This document shows, piece after piece, positions 31,069 through 39,003 of a DNA stretch of 39,003 bases. This stretch comes from Acidimicrobiales bacterium (lineage in GTDB: Bacteria > Actinomycetota > Acidimicrobiia > Acidimicrobiales > Bog-793). The translations under genes were made by a program, and so were the position numbers. The notes beneath the pieces were generated by a model. That model searched no databases. It was given only the letters and a program-made list of their open reading frames with translations, and was not told the DNA's origin. Positions within the stretch are counted from its first letter, which is position 1. Each line of letters starts with the position of its first letter. The stretch lies in NCBI GenBank assembly GCA_035533595.1, contig DATLTN010000020.1, positions 1-39,003 of the forward strand. The letters run 5' to 3'.

Positions 31069-31075
31069 GTCGCGC

Positions 31076-31885
31076 GTGCGGACGCTCGTGATGGGGGTGC
31101 TCAACGTCACCCCGGACTCGTTCTACGACGGTGGCCGCTACCTCGACCGCGACGCCGCGATCGCCCGTGGCATCGCCCTCGTCGAGGAGGGCGCCGACAT
31201 CGTCGACGTCGGCGGCGAGTCCACCCGGCCCGGCGCGGTCCCCGTCGATCCGAAGGTCGAGGCCGAGCGGGTGCTGCCCGTGGTCGCCGCCCTCGCCGGC
31301 AGGGTGCGCGTCTCGATCGACACCCGCCACGAGGCGGTCGCTTCCGCCGCCGTCGACGCCGGCGCGACCCTGGTGAACGACGTCTCGGCCTCCCTCGCGC
31401 CCCTCGCCGCCGCCGCCGGCGTCGGCCTCGTACTGATGCACATGCGCGGCACCCCCGCCGACATGCAGGACCACCCGGTCTACGGAGACGTCGTCGGCGA
31501 GGTGCACACCTTCCTCGCCGAGCGCGCCGCCGCGGCGCGGGATCTCGGTGTCACCGAGTGCTACGTCGACCCCGGCCTCGGCTTCGGCAAGACCCTCGAG
31601 CACAACGTCGCCCTGCTGCGGGCGCTCCCGAGGCTCGCCGCGCAGGGCTCCCCGGTGCTCGTCGGCACGAGCCGCAAGGCCTTCCTCGGCGCCCTCTCCG
31701 CGCCGCCGGGTGGCCGCGCGCTGCCGCCCGCGGAGCGCTTCGAGGCCTCGCTCGCGAGCGCCGTGTGGGCGATGTGCTGCGGGGCGGCGATCGTGCGCGT
31801 GCACGACGTGAAGGCGACGGCCGACGCCGCCCGCCTCGTCGGCGGCAGCCGGGACGAGGGCTCGCGCCTGAGGGGTGCGGCATGA
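31076..31885 (+). CDS. folP: Dihydropteroate synthase
   Basis: Condenses hydroxymethyl-dihydropterin diphosphate with p-aminobenzoate; target of sulfonamides. The 269-aa TIM barrel shows MGVLNVTPDSFYDGG (loop 1), VDVGGESTRPGA (loop 2), SIDTRHE, LVNDVSA, LMHMRGTP and the phosphate-site VGTSRKAFLG. Everything needed looks intact. GTG start with a leaderless-type TAGGCT upstream. The stop overlaps the next gene by 4 nt (ATGA). Confidence 0.95.
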   Translation: MRTLVMGVLNVTPDSFYDGGRYLDRDAAIARGIALVEEGADIVDVGGESTRPGAVPVDPKVEAERVLPVVAALAGRVRVSIDTRHEAVASAAVDAGATLVNDVSASLAPLAAAAGVGLVLMHMRGTPADMQDHPVYGDVVGEVHTFLAERAAAARDLGVTECYVDPGLGFGKTLEHNVALLRALPRLAAQGSPVLVGTSRKAFLGALSAPPGGRALPPAERFEASLASAVWAMCCGAAIVRVHDVKATADAARLVGGSRDEGSRLRGAA

Positions 31886-32490
31886 GGGGGCGCTGGGCGG
31901 CGGGGATCGTCCCCCGCAACTTCACCTGGGTGATCGACGGCCGCCTCGCCGTCTCGGAGCGGCCGGGGGGCTACGCGCCCCACCACCGCCGCGTCCGCCG
32001 CCAGGAGGAGATCATCTGGCTGATCGCGCAGCACTTCGACCGCGTCGTCTCGCTCCTCCCCTCGAACCACAACCTCCACGCCTACGAGGAGCGCCAGCTC
32101 CCCTCGGCGCACTTCCCCCTCCCCGCCCACGTCGACGTGAACGAGACCCTCGAGCTGCTCTACCCGGCCCTCCTCGGCTGGCTGCGCGCCGGGGAGCGGA
32201 TCCTCCTCCATCAAGAGGAGCTCGGCGAGCGCGTCGCCGGGGTCGTCGCCGGCTTCCTCTGCTGGAGCGGCGCCCTCCCCGACCCGCCGCGCGCCATCAC
32301 CGTCGTCGAGCAGATCCTGAAGCGCCAGCTCGGGGCGGCGGGGCGGGCGATCGTCGCCGCCTCGATCGACCTCACCCCCCCGACCGCCGAGGACCCGCCC
32401 GCGGCGGGCGACCTCGGCAAGGCGCCACGCCCGCTGCGCGTCGTCGAGGGCGGAGGCGCGAAGGACAGTGGGGGCGACGCGCCGAAGTGA
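31882..32490 (+). CDS. Phosphatase-fold protein without catalytic cysteine, in folate operon
   Basis: A 202-aa protein not named in any folate pathway. From about residue 13 it resembles a dual-specificity phosphatase: NFTWVIDGRLAVSERP, then FDRVVSLLPSNHNLHAYEE and HFPLPAHVD (WPD-loop-like position), a helix, and the P-loop position LLHQEELGERV. There the HCx5R signature reads H110-Q111-x5-R117, so the nucleophile Cys is Gln. A phosphate-binding but inactive role is inferred. The last 40 residues are Pro/Gly-rich and probably disordered. It overlaps folP (ATGA) and folB (GTGA) by 4 nt, so it is translated with them. Confidence 0.7.
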   Translation: MRGRWAAGIVPRNFTWVIDGRLAVSERPGGYAPHHRRVRRQEEIIWLIAQHFDRVVSLLPSNHNLHAYEERQLPSAHFPLPAHVDVNETLELLYPALLGWLRAGERILLHQEELGERVAGVVAGFLCWSGALPDPPRAITVVEQILKRQLGAAGRAIVAASIDLTPPTAEDPPAAGDLGKAPRPLRVVEGGGAKDSGGDAPK

Positions 32491-32852
32491 GCGACAGCAT
32501 CGAGGTGCGGGGGCTGCGCGTCCTCGGCACGCACGGGGCGAACCCCGGTGAGCAGGACCAGCCGCAGCCCTTCGAGCTCGACCTCGTGGTCGAGGCCGAC
32601 CTCGCCGCCGCGGCGCGCGCCGACGACCTCGGCGTCGCGGTCGACTACGGGCGACTCGTCGAGGAGGCGCGTCGGATCGTCGCCAACGAGCGCTTCCAGC
32701 TGCTCGAGGCGCTGGCCGAGGCGATCTGTCAACGACTCCTCGCCGACTCGCGCGTCGTCTCGGTGACCGTCTCGCTGCGCAAGCTCCGTCCGCCGCTCGC
32801 CGCCGACGTGAACACCGTCGGCGTGCGGGTGACGCGCTCGCGCACCGGCTGA
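32487..32852 (+). CDS. folB: Dihydroneopterin aldolase
   Basis: Converts dihydroneopterin to 6-hydroxymethyl-dihydropterin and glycolaldehyde. The 121-aa T-fold protein has IEVRGLRVLGTHGANPGEQ (substrate pocket), VDYGRLVEEARRIVANERFQLLEALAEAI (given in part, with the conserved FQLLE/LxE active-site Glu) and the lysine-bearing VSLRKLRPPL. The length is standard. GTG start overlapping the phosphatase-fold gene; the stop overlaps folK by 1 nt (TGATG). Confidence 0.94.
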   Translation: MSDSIEVRGLRVLGTHGANPGEQDQPQPFELDLVVEADLAAAARADDLGVAVDYGRLVEEARRIVANERFQLLEALAEAICQRLLADSRVVSVTVSLRKLRPPLAADVNTVGVRVTRSRTG

Positions 32853-33355
32853 TGGCGCGGCGCCGCGTCCACCTCGGTCTCGGCTCGAACCTCGGCGCCC
32901 GTTGGTCGCACCTCGCCGCGGCGATCGAAGAGCTCACCGGCCTCGACGGCGGCCTCGCCCTCTCCTCGATCTACGAGACGGCTCCCGTCGGGGGCCCGGC
33001 GCAGGGCCCCTACCTGAACGCGGTCGTCGCCTTCGACAGTGCCGCCCCGCACCGCGAGCTGCTGGCGCTCGCGCAGCGCCTCGAGCGCGCCGCGGGGCGG
33101 GTGCGCCTCGAGCGCTGGGGGCCGCGCACCCTCGACGTCGACGTCCTGCTGGTCGAGGGGGAGACGAGCGCCGACCCCGAGATCGAGCTCCCCCACCCGC
33201 GCCTGTACGAGCGGGCCTTCGTCCTCGCGCCCCTCGAGGAGATCTCGCCCTCGCTCGCCCCCGCCGGCTGGCGGGAGGCCCTCGGTGGGGAGGGGGCGGT
33301 CGCCGCCGAGGTGCGGCGCGTCGGCACGATCGTCCCGAAGGCCGCACGGCGGTGA
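32852..33355 (+). CDS. folK: 6-hydroxymethyl-7,8-dihydropterin pyrophosphokinase (HPPK)
   Basis: Transfers diphosphate from ATP to hydroxymethyl-dihydropterin, giving the FolP substrate. The 167-aa protein has LGLGSNLGARWSHL, SSIYETAPVGGPAQGPYLNAVV (given in part), and the catalytic RWGPRTLDVDVLL with both magnesium aspartates, then LPHPRLYERAFVLAPL. The ATG overlaps the folB stop by 1 nt. The stop overlaps panC (GTGA), linking folate to pantothenate synthesis. Confidence 0.95.
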   Translation: MARRRVHLGLGSNLGARWSHLAAAIEELTGLDGGLALSSIYETAPVGGPAQGPYLNAVVAFDSAAPHRELLALAQRLERAAGRVRLERWGPRTLDVDVLLVEGETSADPEIELPHPRLYERAFVLAPLEEISPSLAPAGWREALGGEGAVAAEVRRVGTIVPKAARR

Positions 33356-34194
33356 GCGCCGAGGTGCGAGCGACGCGCGCCGCCCTCGCCGAGTACCTCG
33401 CCGAGGAGGGCCGCCCGCGTCGCTCGCTCGGACTGGTGCCGACGTTGGGGGCGCTGCACGCCGGCCACCTGTCGCTCATCGAGCGGGCCCGCGCCGAGCA
33501 CGACCTCGTCGCCGTGTCGGTGTTCGTCAACCCGACGCAGTTCTCCGATCCCGCGGACTTCGCCCGCTACCCCCGCGACCTCGAGCGCGACGTCGAGCTG
33601 GCGAGCGGCGCGGGCGCCGACGTCGTCTTCGCGCCCGGGCCGGAGGAGCTCTACCCCCTCCCCGACCCGGAGGTGACCCTCGACCCGGGGCCGCTCGGCG
33701 AGCTGCTCGAGGGCGCCTTCCGCCCCGCCCACTTCCGCGGTGTCGCCACCGTCGTCGCCAAGCTCCTCCTCGCCGTCTCCCCCGACGCCGGCTACTTCGG
33801 GGAGAAGGACTACCAGCAGCTGCTCGTCATCCGCCGCCTCGTGCGCGCCCTCCTGCTGCCGGTCGCGATCGTCGCCTGCCCGACGGTGCGCGAGGCCGAC
33901 GGCCTCGCGCTCTCGAGCCGCAACGTCCTGCTCGCCGGCGGCGAGCGCCGGGCGGCGCCGGTGCTGCACCGCGCACTGCAGGCCGCCGCCGCGCTCCTCC
34001 GCGAGGGGGGCGCGCCCGCGGCGGCCGAGCAGGCGATGGCTGCCACCGTCGCCGCGGAGCCGCTCGGCAACCTCGACTACGCCGTCGTCCGCGACGCCGC
34101 CAGCCTGGGCGAGGCGGGGGAGGGGCCGCTCCGGCTGCTGATCGCCGGGCGCTTCGGAGCGGTGCGGCTGATCGACAACCTCGCCCCCGAGTGA
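33352..34194 (+). CDS. panC: Pantothenate synthetase
   Basis: Joins pantoate and beta-alanine with ATP. The 280-aa protein carries the nucleotidyl-transferase signatures: LVPTLGALHAGHLSLIERAR (HxGH), VFVNPTQF, the FRGVATVVAKLL helix, YFGEKDYQQLLVIRR and LALSSRNVLL (KMSK-like region). The GTG start overlaps the folK stop (GTGA). panD, panB and panG are not in this window. Product and co-localised coaX point to CoA supply. Confidence 0.95.
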   Translation: MSAEVRATRAALAEYLAEEGRPRRSLGLVPTLGALHAGHLSLIERARAEHDLVAVSVFVNPTQFSDPADFARYPRDLERDVELASGAGADVVFAPGPEELYPLPDPEVTLDPGPLGELLEGAFRPAHFRGVATVVAKLLLAVSPDAGYFGEKDYQQLLVIRRLVRALLLPVAIVACPTVREADGLALSSRNVLLAGGERRAAPVLHRALQAAAALLREGGAPAAAEQAMAATVAAEPLGNLDYAVVRDAASLGEAGEGPLRLLIAGRFGAVRLIDNLAPE

Positions 34195-34202
34195 GCGGCG
34201 CC

Positions 34203-34219
34203 GCGGAGGTAGCCTCCGC
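34203..34219. other. Hairpin between panC and nadC
   Basis: GCGGAGG-TAG-CCTCCGC is a 7-bp perfect inverted repeat 9 nt after the panC stop and before nadC. It could act as an mRNA processing or attenuating structure, and it also resembles an anti-Shine-Dalgarno trap because it contains GGAGG. The real nadC ribosome site (AGGAGG at 34229-34234) is outside it. Confidence 0.35.
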
Positions 34220-34238
34220 GCCGTCCGTAGGAGGTTCC

Positions 34239-35120
34239 ATGCGCCGCGTCGATGTCCACCCGCCACAGGCCGCAGTCTTCGCCTCGGTCGCGCTCGCGCT
34301 CGCCGAGGACCTCCTCCCCCTCGGTGACCTCACCGCGTCGCTCCTCGACCCCGCGGCCCGCGCCACGGCCTACTTCGTCGCGCGGCGCGGCGGGGTGCTC
34401 GCCGGCACGGGGCCACTCGTCGAGACCTTCCGCCAGGTCGACCCCGCGGTCGTGCTGCGCCTAGAGCGCGACGACGGCGCCGAGCTCGACGCCGGCGACG
34501 TGATCGCCGTGGTCGAGGGGCGGCTCGCCCCGATCGTCTCGGCGGAGCGGACCGCCCTCAACTTCTGCTGCCACCTCTCGGGCGTCGCCACCCTGACGGC
34601 GCGCTTCGTCGCCCTCGCCGCGGCGGCCAACCCCGCGGCGCGCGTCTGGGACACCCGCAAGACCACCCCCGGCCTGCGGGCCCTCGAGAAGGCGGCGGTG
34701 CGCGCTGGCGGCGGGATGAACCACCGCGGCAGCCTCTCCGAGGGGGTCCTCGTGAAGGACAACCACCTCGGCGGGACGACCATCGCGGAGGCGGTGGCGA
34801 GCGCGCTGCACCAGTGGCCGGGGCGGATGGTGGAGGTGGAGTGCGACCGCCTCGAGCAGGTCGGCGAGGCGGCCCGAGCGGGGGCGACGCTCATCCTCTG
34901 CGACAACATGTCCCCCGACGAGGTCGCCGAGGCGGTCGCCGTCGTCCGTCGCGAGGCGGTCGGCCGCTGCCTCGTCGAGGCCTCGGGCGGGGTGAACCTC
35001 GACACCGTCGGCGCCTACGCCGCAGCGGGAGCGGACGTGATCTCCGCGGGGGCGCTCACCCACTCGGCGCCGATCCTCGACATCGGCCTCGACCTCGAGC
35101 TCCCCGGGCACTCCCGCTGA
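34239..35120 (+). CDS. nadC: Nicotinate-nucleotide pyrophosphorylase (carboxylating)
   Basis: Quinolinate phosphoribosyltransferase of NAD synthesis. The 293-aa protein has RTALNFCCHLSGVATLT, WDTRKTTPGLRALEKAAV, GGGMNHRGSLSEGVLVKDNH (active-site Arg, His and Lys residues) and EASGGVNLDTVGAYAAAGAD in the C-terminal barrel. The ATG at 34239 is chosen for the strong AGGAGG site 4 nt upstream; a GTG at 34191 would overlap panC but has no family sequence. nadA and nadB are not in the window. Confidence 0.94.
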   Translation: MRRVDVHPPQAAVFASVALALAEDLLPLGDLTASLLDPAARATAYFVARRGGVLAGTGPLVETFRQVDPAVVLRLERDDGAELDAGDVIAVVEGRLAPIVSAERTALNFCCHLSGVATLTARFVALAAAANPAARVWDTRKTTPGLRALEKAAVRAGGGMNHRGSLSEGVLVKDNHLGGTTIAEAVASALHQWPGRMVEVECDRLEQVGEAARAGATLILCDNMSPDEVAEAVAVVRREAVGRCLVEASGGVNLDTVGAYAAAGADVISAGALTHSAPILDIGLDLELPGHSR

Positions 35121-35179
35121 GCAGGGAGGGCGGCCCGCGGGCGGCCGTCGGGATGCAGACGATCAACTAGACCTAGACA

Positions 35180-36021
<842 letters not shown>

Positions 36022-36025
<4 letters not shown>

Positions 36026-37494
36026 GCGAGGAGTTCGACCCCCCCTACCGCTTCCCCGGCGCCGTCGGCGCGGGGACGCTCGCGCCCCGCCACGAGGGCC
36101 TCGCCACCGGCGCGTCCTCCGGCGAGCGGGTGCGGGTCGCGGGGCGCATCATGCTCAGCCGGCCGCAGGGGCGCCTCGCCTTCTGTGAGCTGCGCGACTG
36201 GAGCGGCGCCGTGCAGCTCTTCGCCCAAGAGGGAAAGACGGTCGAGTTCGAGTCCTTCACCCGCCTCAACCTCGGGGACTGGGTGGGGGCCGAGGGCGAG
36301 ATCATCCGCACCCGCCGCGGCGAGCTCTCGGTCCTCGTCTCGGAGTGGGTCCTGCTCGCCGCCTCGCGCCAAGGCTTCGGCGACAAGTGGCGCGGCGTGC
36401 GGGACACCGAGCTCCGCTACCGCCAGCGCGAGGTCGACCTGTGGGCCAACGAGGGCTCGCGCGAGACCTTCCTCGCCCGCTCGAGGATCGTCCGCCACCT
36501 CCGCAACACCCTCGACGGCCTCGGCTTCGTCGAGGTCGAGACGCCGGTGCTGCAGCCCCTCGCCGGCGGCGCCAACGCGAAGCCCTTCCTCACCCACTAC
36601 AACGCGCTCGATGCCGACTTCTCGCTCAGGGTGGCGCCCGAGCTCTACCTGAAGCGCCTCGTCATCGGGGGCTTCGAGCGGGTCTTCGAGATCGGCAAGG
36701 TCTTCCGCAACGAGGGCATCTCGCCCCGCCACAACCCCGAGTTCACGATGCTCGAGGCCTACCAGGCCTACGGCGACTACACCGACATGGCCGGCCTCCT
36801 CGAGCGCCTCGTCGCCTCGAGCGCGGAGGCGCTCAACGGCTCGGCGGTGATCACCTTCGAGGGGGTCGAGATCGACCTCACCCCGCCGTGGCGGCGCGCG
36901 ACCCTCACCGAGCTCGTCGAGGAGGTCACCGGCACCGAGGCGAACCTCGAGATGGGGCGCGACGAGCTCGCCCGCCGCGCCGCCGCCCTCGGCGTCGAGG
37001 TGTCCCCCGCGGAGGGCGCCGGGCGCATCCTCTACGCCCTCTACGAGAAGACGACCGAGCACGCCCTCGTCGGCCCGGTGCACGTCATGGACTACCCCGA
37101 GGAGGTCTCGCCCCTCACCCGCCGCCACCGCTCCAAGCCGGGCTACGTCGAGCGGCTGACGCCGATCATCGCCGGGCGGGAGATCGCCGAGGCCTACAGC
37201 GAGCTCGTCGACCCCGACGACCAGCGGCGACGCTTCACCGACCAGGCCTCGCGACGAGCCGCCGGCGACGAGGAGGCGATGGCCCTCGACGAGGAGTTCC
37301 TGCGCGCCCTCGGCCACGGCCTGCCGCCGGCGGGGGGCATCGGCCTCGGCATCGACCGCCTGACGATGCTCCTCACCGACAAGGCGAACATCCGCGAGGT
37401 GGTGCTCTTCCCGGCGCTCCGCCCAGAGCGCGCCGCCCCCGGCGACGCGCCGGTGGCCGAGGGGGCCGCAGCGGAGGGGCCCGCCGCGGGGTGA
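36022..37494 (+). CDS. lysS: Lysyl-tRNA synthetase, class II
   Basis: Charges tRNA-Lys. The 490-aa protein has an N-terminal OB-fold anticodon-binding domain (about 30-135: VRVAGRIMLSRPQGRLAFCEL) and the class II catalytic core with FVEVETPVLQP (motif 1), FEIGKVFRNEGISPRHNPEFTMLE (motif 2, given in part) and GGIGLGIDRLTMLL (motif 3). The last 20 residues are Ala/Pro-rich. The ATG overlaps coaX (ATGA). It ends the plus-strand operon, 3 bp from the convergent polyprenyl synthase. Confidence 0.95.
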
Positions 37495-37497
37495 CCG

Positions 37498-38493
37498 TCA
37501 GCTGGCGAGGGCGCGGGTCTGGAGCTCGAGGTCGTCGAAGAGGCTGATCGCGAGCTTTGCGAGCGCGGCGGGGACGACGCCCTCACCGAGGCGGGCCGCC
37601 GCCGCGAGCGCCTCGTCCACGTAGCCCCGCGCCACGGTCGCCGACTCGGCGACCGCGTCGGTCGAGGCGATGAGCTCGCGGGCGCGCCCGAGCTCGACGC
37701 CCTCGAGGGGCTTGCCGAGGAGCGGGGCGAGCTCGAGCGCGACGCGGCGGTCGTTGAGCGCCCGCTGCACGGGGAGGGTGTAGATCCCCTCGGCGAGGTC
37801 CTGGCCGGGCGGCTTGCCCAGCTCCTCCTCGCTAGCGATCACGTCGAGGACGTCGTCACGGATCTGGAAGACCATCCCGAAGCACTCGCCGTAGGTGGTG
37901 AGGGCGTCGGTGCGGGCGGGGTCGAGACCGGCCGTGAGCGCACCGATGCGGCAGGCCGTCGCCATCAGCGCCGCAGTCTTGTTGGCGATCGCGTAGAGGT
38001 ACTCCTCCTCGGTCCGCCCCGGCTGGTAGGCGGCCTTCACCTCGGCGACCTGCCCCTCGCACAGGCGCGCGAGGGTCGCCGCGAGCAGCCCGGCGATCTC
38101 GGTGCCGAGGGAGGCGGCGATCTCGGCGGAGCGGGCGAGCAGGAAGTCGCCGGCCACGATGGCGAGGAGGTTGCCCCAGCGGGCGTTCACCGAGACGACG
38201 TTGCGCCGCCGCGGCGCCTCGTCCATCACGTCGTCGTGGTAGAGCGAGGCGAGGTGCACGAGCTCGACGGCGACGCCCCCGAGGAGCGTCCCCTCGCTGG
38301 CGGGGCGCCCCGAGAGCGAGGCCGCGGCGAGTGTCAGAGCGGGGCGCAGCCGCTTGCCGCCGGCGGCGATGAGGTGGGTGGCGATCTCGTCGAGGAAGGG
38401 GTCGCCGCGCACGACCATCGTGCGCAGCTGCTCCTCGAGGCGATCCAGCTCGGTCTCGGGCACCGAGAGGGAGAACAGGTCCGGTGCGATCAC
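37498..38493 (-). CDS. Polyprenyl diphosphate synthase (trans-type)
   Basis: Elongates an isoprenoid chain by adding IPP units, most likely for the menaquinone side chain. The 331-aa protein has both aspartate-rich motifs: DDVMD (87-91) in [10 protein letters not shown], and [10 protein letters not shown] in the second half, plus the GGKRLRPAL region. Residues before the first DDxxD (L, A, S, L, Y, H) lack large bulky blockers close to the pocket floor, compatible with a medium-to-long product, but chain length cannot be read. The GTG start at 38493 is chosen; the frame is open much further but without family sequence. It is divergent from clpC. Confidence 0.92.
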   Translation of the reverse strand: MIAPDLFSLSVPETELDRLEEQLRTMVVRGDPFLDEIATHLIAAGGKRLRPALTLAAASLSGRPASEGTLLGGVAVELVHLASLYHDDVMDEAPRRRNVVSVNARWGNLLAIVAGDFLLARSAEIAASLGTEIAGLLAATLARLCEGQVAEVKAAYQPGRTEEEYLYAIANKTAALMATACRIGALTAGLDPARTDALTTYGECFGMVFQIRDDVLDVIASEEELGKPPGQDLAEGIYTLPVQRALNDRRVALELAPLLGKPLEGVELGRARELIASTDAVAESATVARGYVDEALAAAARLGEGVVPAALAKLAISLFDDLELQTRALAS

Positions 38494-38639
38494 AGCGCCG
38501 CGACGATACGCCACCGAGACGCAGGCCTGACAATGCGGCGGTGGGTCAGCTCGCTCGAACCGACTCACCGCCGAGGATGCGCGCTCAAGTCCGCCGCGGA
38601 GTTTTCCGTCATGCACGTAGGGAGCGGCGGTCCGATCGG

Positions 38640-38645
38640 TAGACT
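38640..38645 (+). promoter_or_regulatory. -10-like hexamer TAGACT before clpC
   Basis: TAGACT (TANNNT) lies 34 nt before the TTG start, leaving room for an untranslated leader with a ribosome site. It differs from the leaderless-type starts elsewhere in the window. No CtsR-type operator repeat is visible around it. Confidence 0.4.
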
Positions 38646-38679
38646 TTCTGCCCAGAGGCCGACCGCAAGGGAGTCCGAG

Positions 38680-39003
38680 TTGTTCGAGCGATTCACAGAC
38701 CGTGCACGACGAGTGCTGGTGCTCGCCCAAGAGGAGGCGCGCCTCCTCAACCACAGCTTCATCGGGACCGAGCACATCCTGCTCGGCCTGATCCACGAGG
38801 GCGAAGGTCTCGCGGCCAAGGCGCTCGAGTCGCTCGGCATCTCGCTCGAAGCGGTGCGCGAGAAGGTCGAGGAGACGATCGGCCCCGCCGGCTCCGCGCC
38901 GACGGGCTCGCCGCCCTTCACGCCGCGCGCGAAGAAGGTCCTCGAGCTGTCGCTGCGCGAGGCGCTGCAGCTCGGCCACAACTACATCGGCACCGAGCAC
39001 ATG
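38680..39003 (+). CDS. clpC: ATP-dependent Clp protease ATP-binding subunit ClpC (partial, 3' end outside)
   Basis: AAA+ unfoldase that feeds substrates to ClpP. Only the first 108 residues are in the window, covering the N-terminal Clp-N repeats: [20 protein letters not shown] and [20 protein letters not shown] (repeat 1), then [27 protein letters not shown] (repeat 2, given in part). The start is a TTG with AAGGGAG six nt upstream; Met-Phe-Glu-Arg-Phe is the standard ClpC beginning, so TTG is well supported. It closes the usual actinobacterial lysS-clpC neighbourhood, here with the polyprenyl synthase inserted between. Confidence 0.93.
   Translation, partial: MFERFTDRARRVLVLAQEEARLLNHSFIGTEHILLGLIHEGEGLAAKALESLGISLEAVREKVEETIGPAGSAPTGSPPFTPRAKKVLELSLREALQLGHNYIGTEHM

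Overview
The window is high-GC DNA from an actinobacterium. The best guess is a member of the Acidimicrobiia, inferred from gene content and order rather than any marker gene. Actinobacterial signs are a folate/pantothenate/NAD operon running tilS-hpt-folE-folP-folB-folK-panC-nadC-coaX-lysS towards clpC, a mycothiol-type sigma/anti-sigma pair, a metalloprotease of the F420-associated family, and a two-domain VOC protein like mycobacterial CFP30B. Several genes start within 6-8 nt of a TANNNT -10-like hexamer, which suggests leaderless transcription.

Region 1 (1-4204) is accessory DNA. An IS256/Mutator-type transposase gene is cut by a group II intron that has lost the front of its reverse transcriptase but keeps domain V. 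A cysteine-containing unknown protein and a Fic protein follow. The region closes at the 3' half of a tRNA-Thr(CGT), as expected at the distal attachment site of an element integrated into a tRNA gene. Region 2 (4205-5166) has no convincing gene. It holds repeated TTTTTGTCAGTG motifs framed by a perfect 9-bp inverted repeat, and one possible gene remnant.

Region 3 (5167-16506) is variable, mostly envelope and stress functions: a lipoprotein class B penicillin-binding protein, a HipBA toxin-antitoxin pair with a matching palindromic operator, a three-gene operon (winged-helix regulator, LapA-like membrane protein, unknown), a secreted ice-binding-family protein, an L,D-transpeptidase, a fatty-acid desaturase, a VOC protein, a GNAT acetyltransferase and a secreted protein of unknown function. 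Region 4 (16510-21042) looks catabolic: MmgE/PrpD, ABM monooxygenase, VOC protein, CaiB-type CoA-transferase and acyl-CoA dehydrogenase.

Region 5 (21205-39003) is housekeeping: UppP, an alpha-glucan phosphorylase, a small acidic protein, an Fpg/Nei glycosylase, an MFS exporter behind a possible leader peptide, an ECF sigma factor with its zinc anti-sigma factor, the metalloprotease, then the vitamin/tRNA operon, a polyprenyl diphosphate synthase on the opposite strand, and the start of clpC. Most genes in the vitamin operon overlap by 1-4 nt. One member, between folP and folB, looks like a tyrosine-phosphatase fold whose catalytic cysteine is replaced by glutamine.
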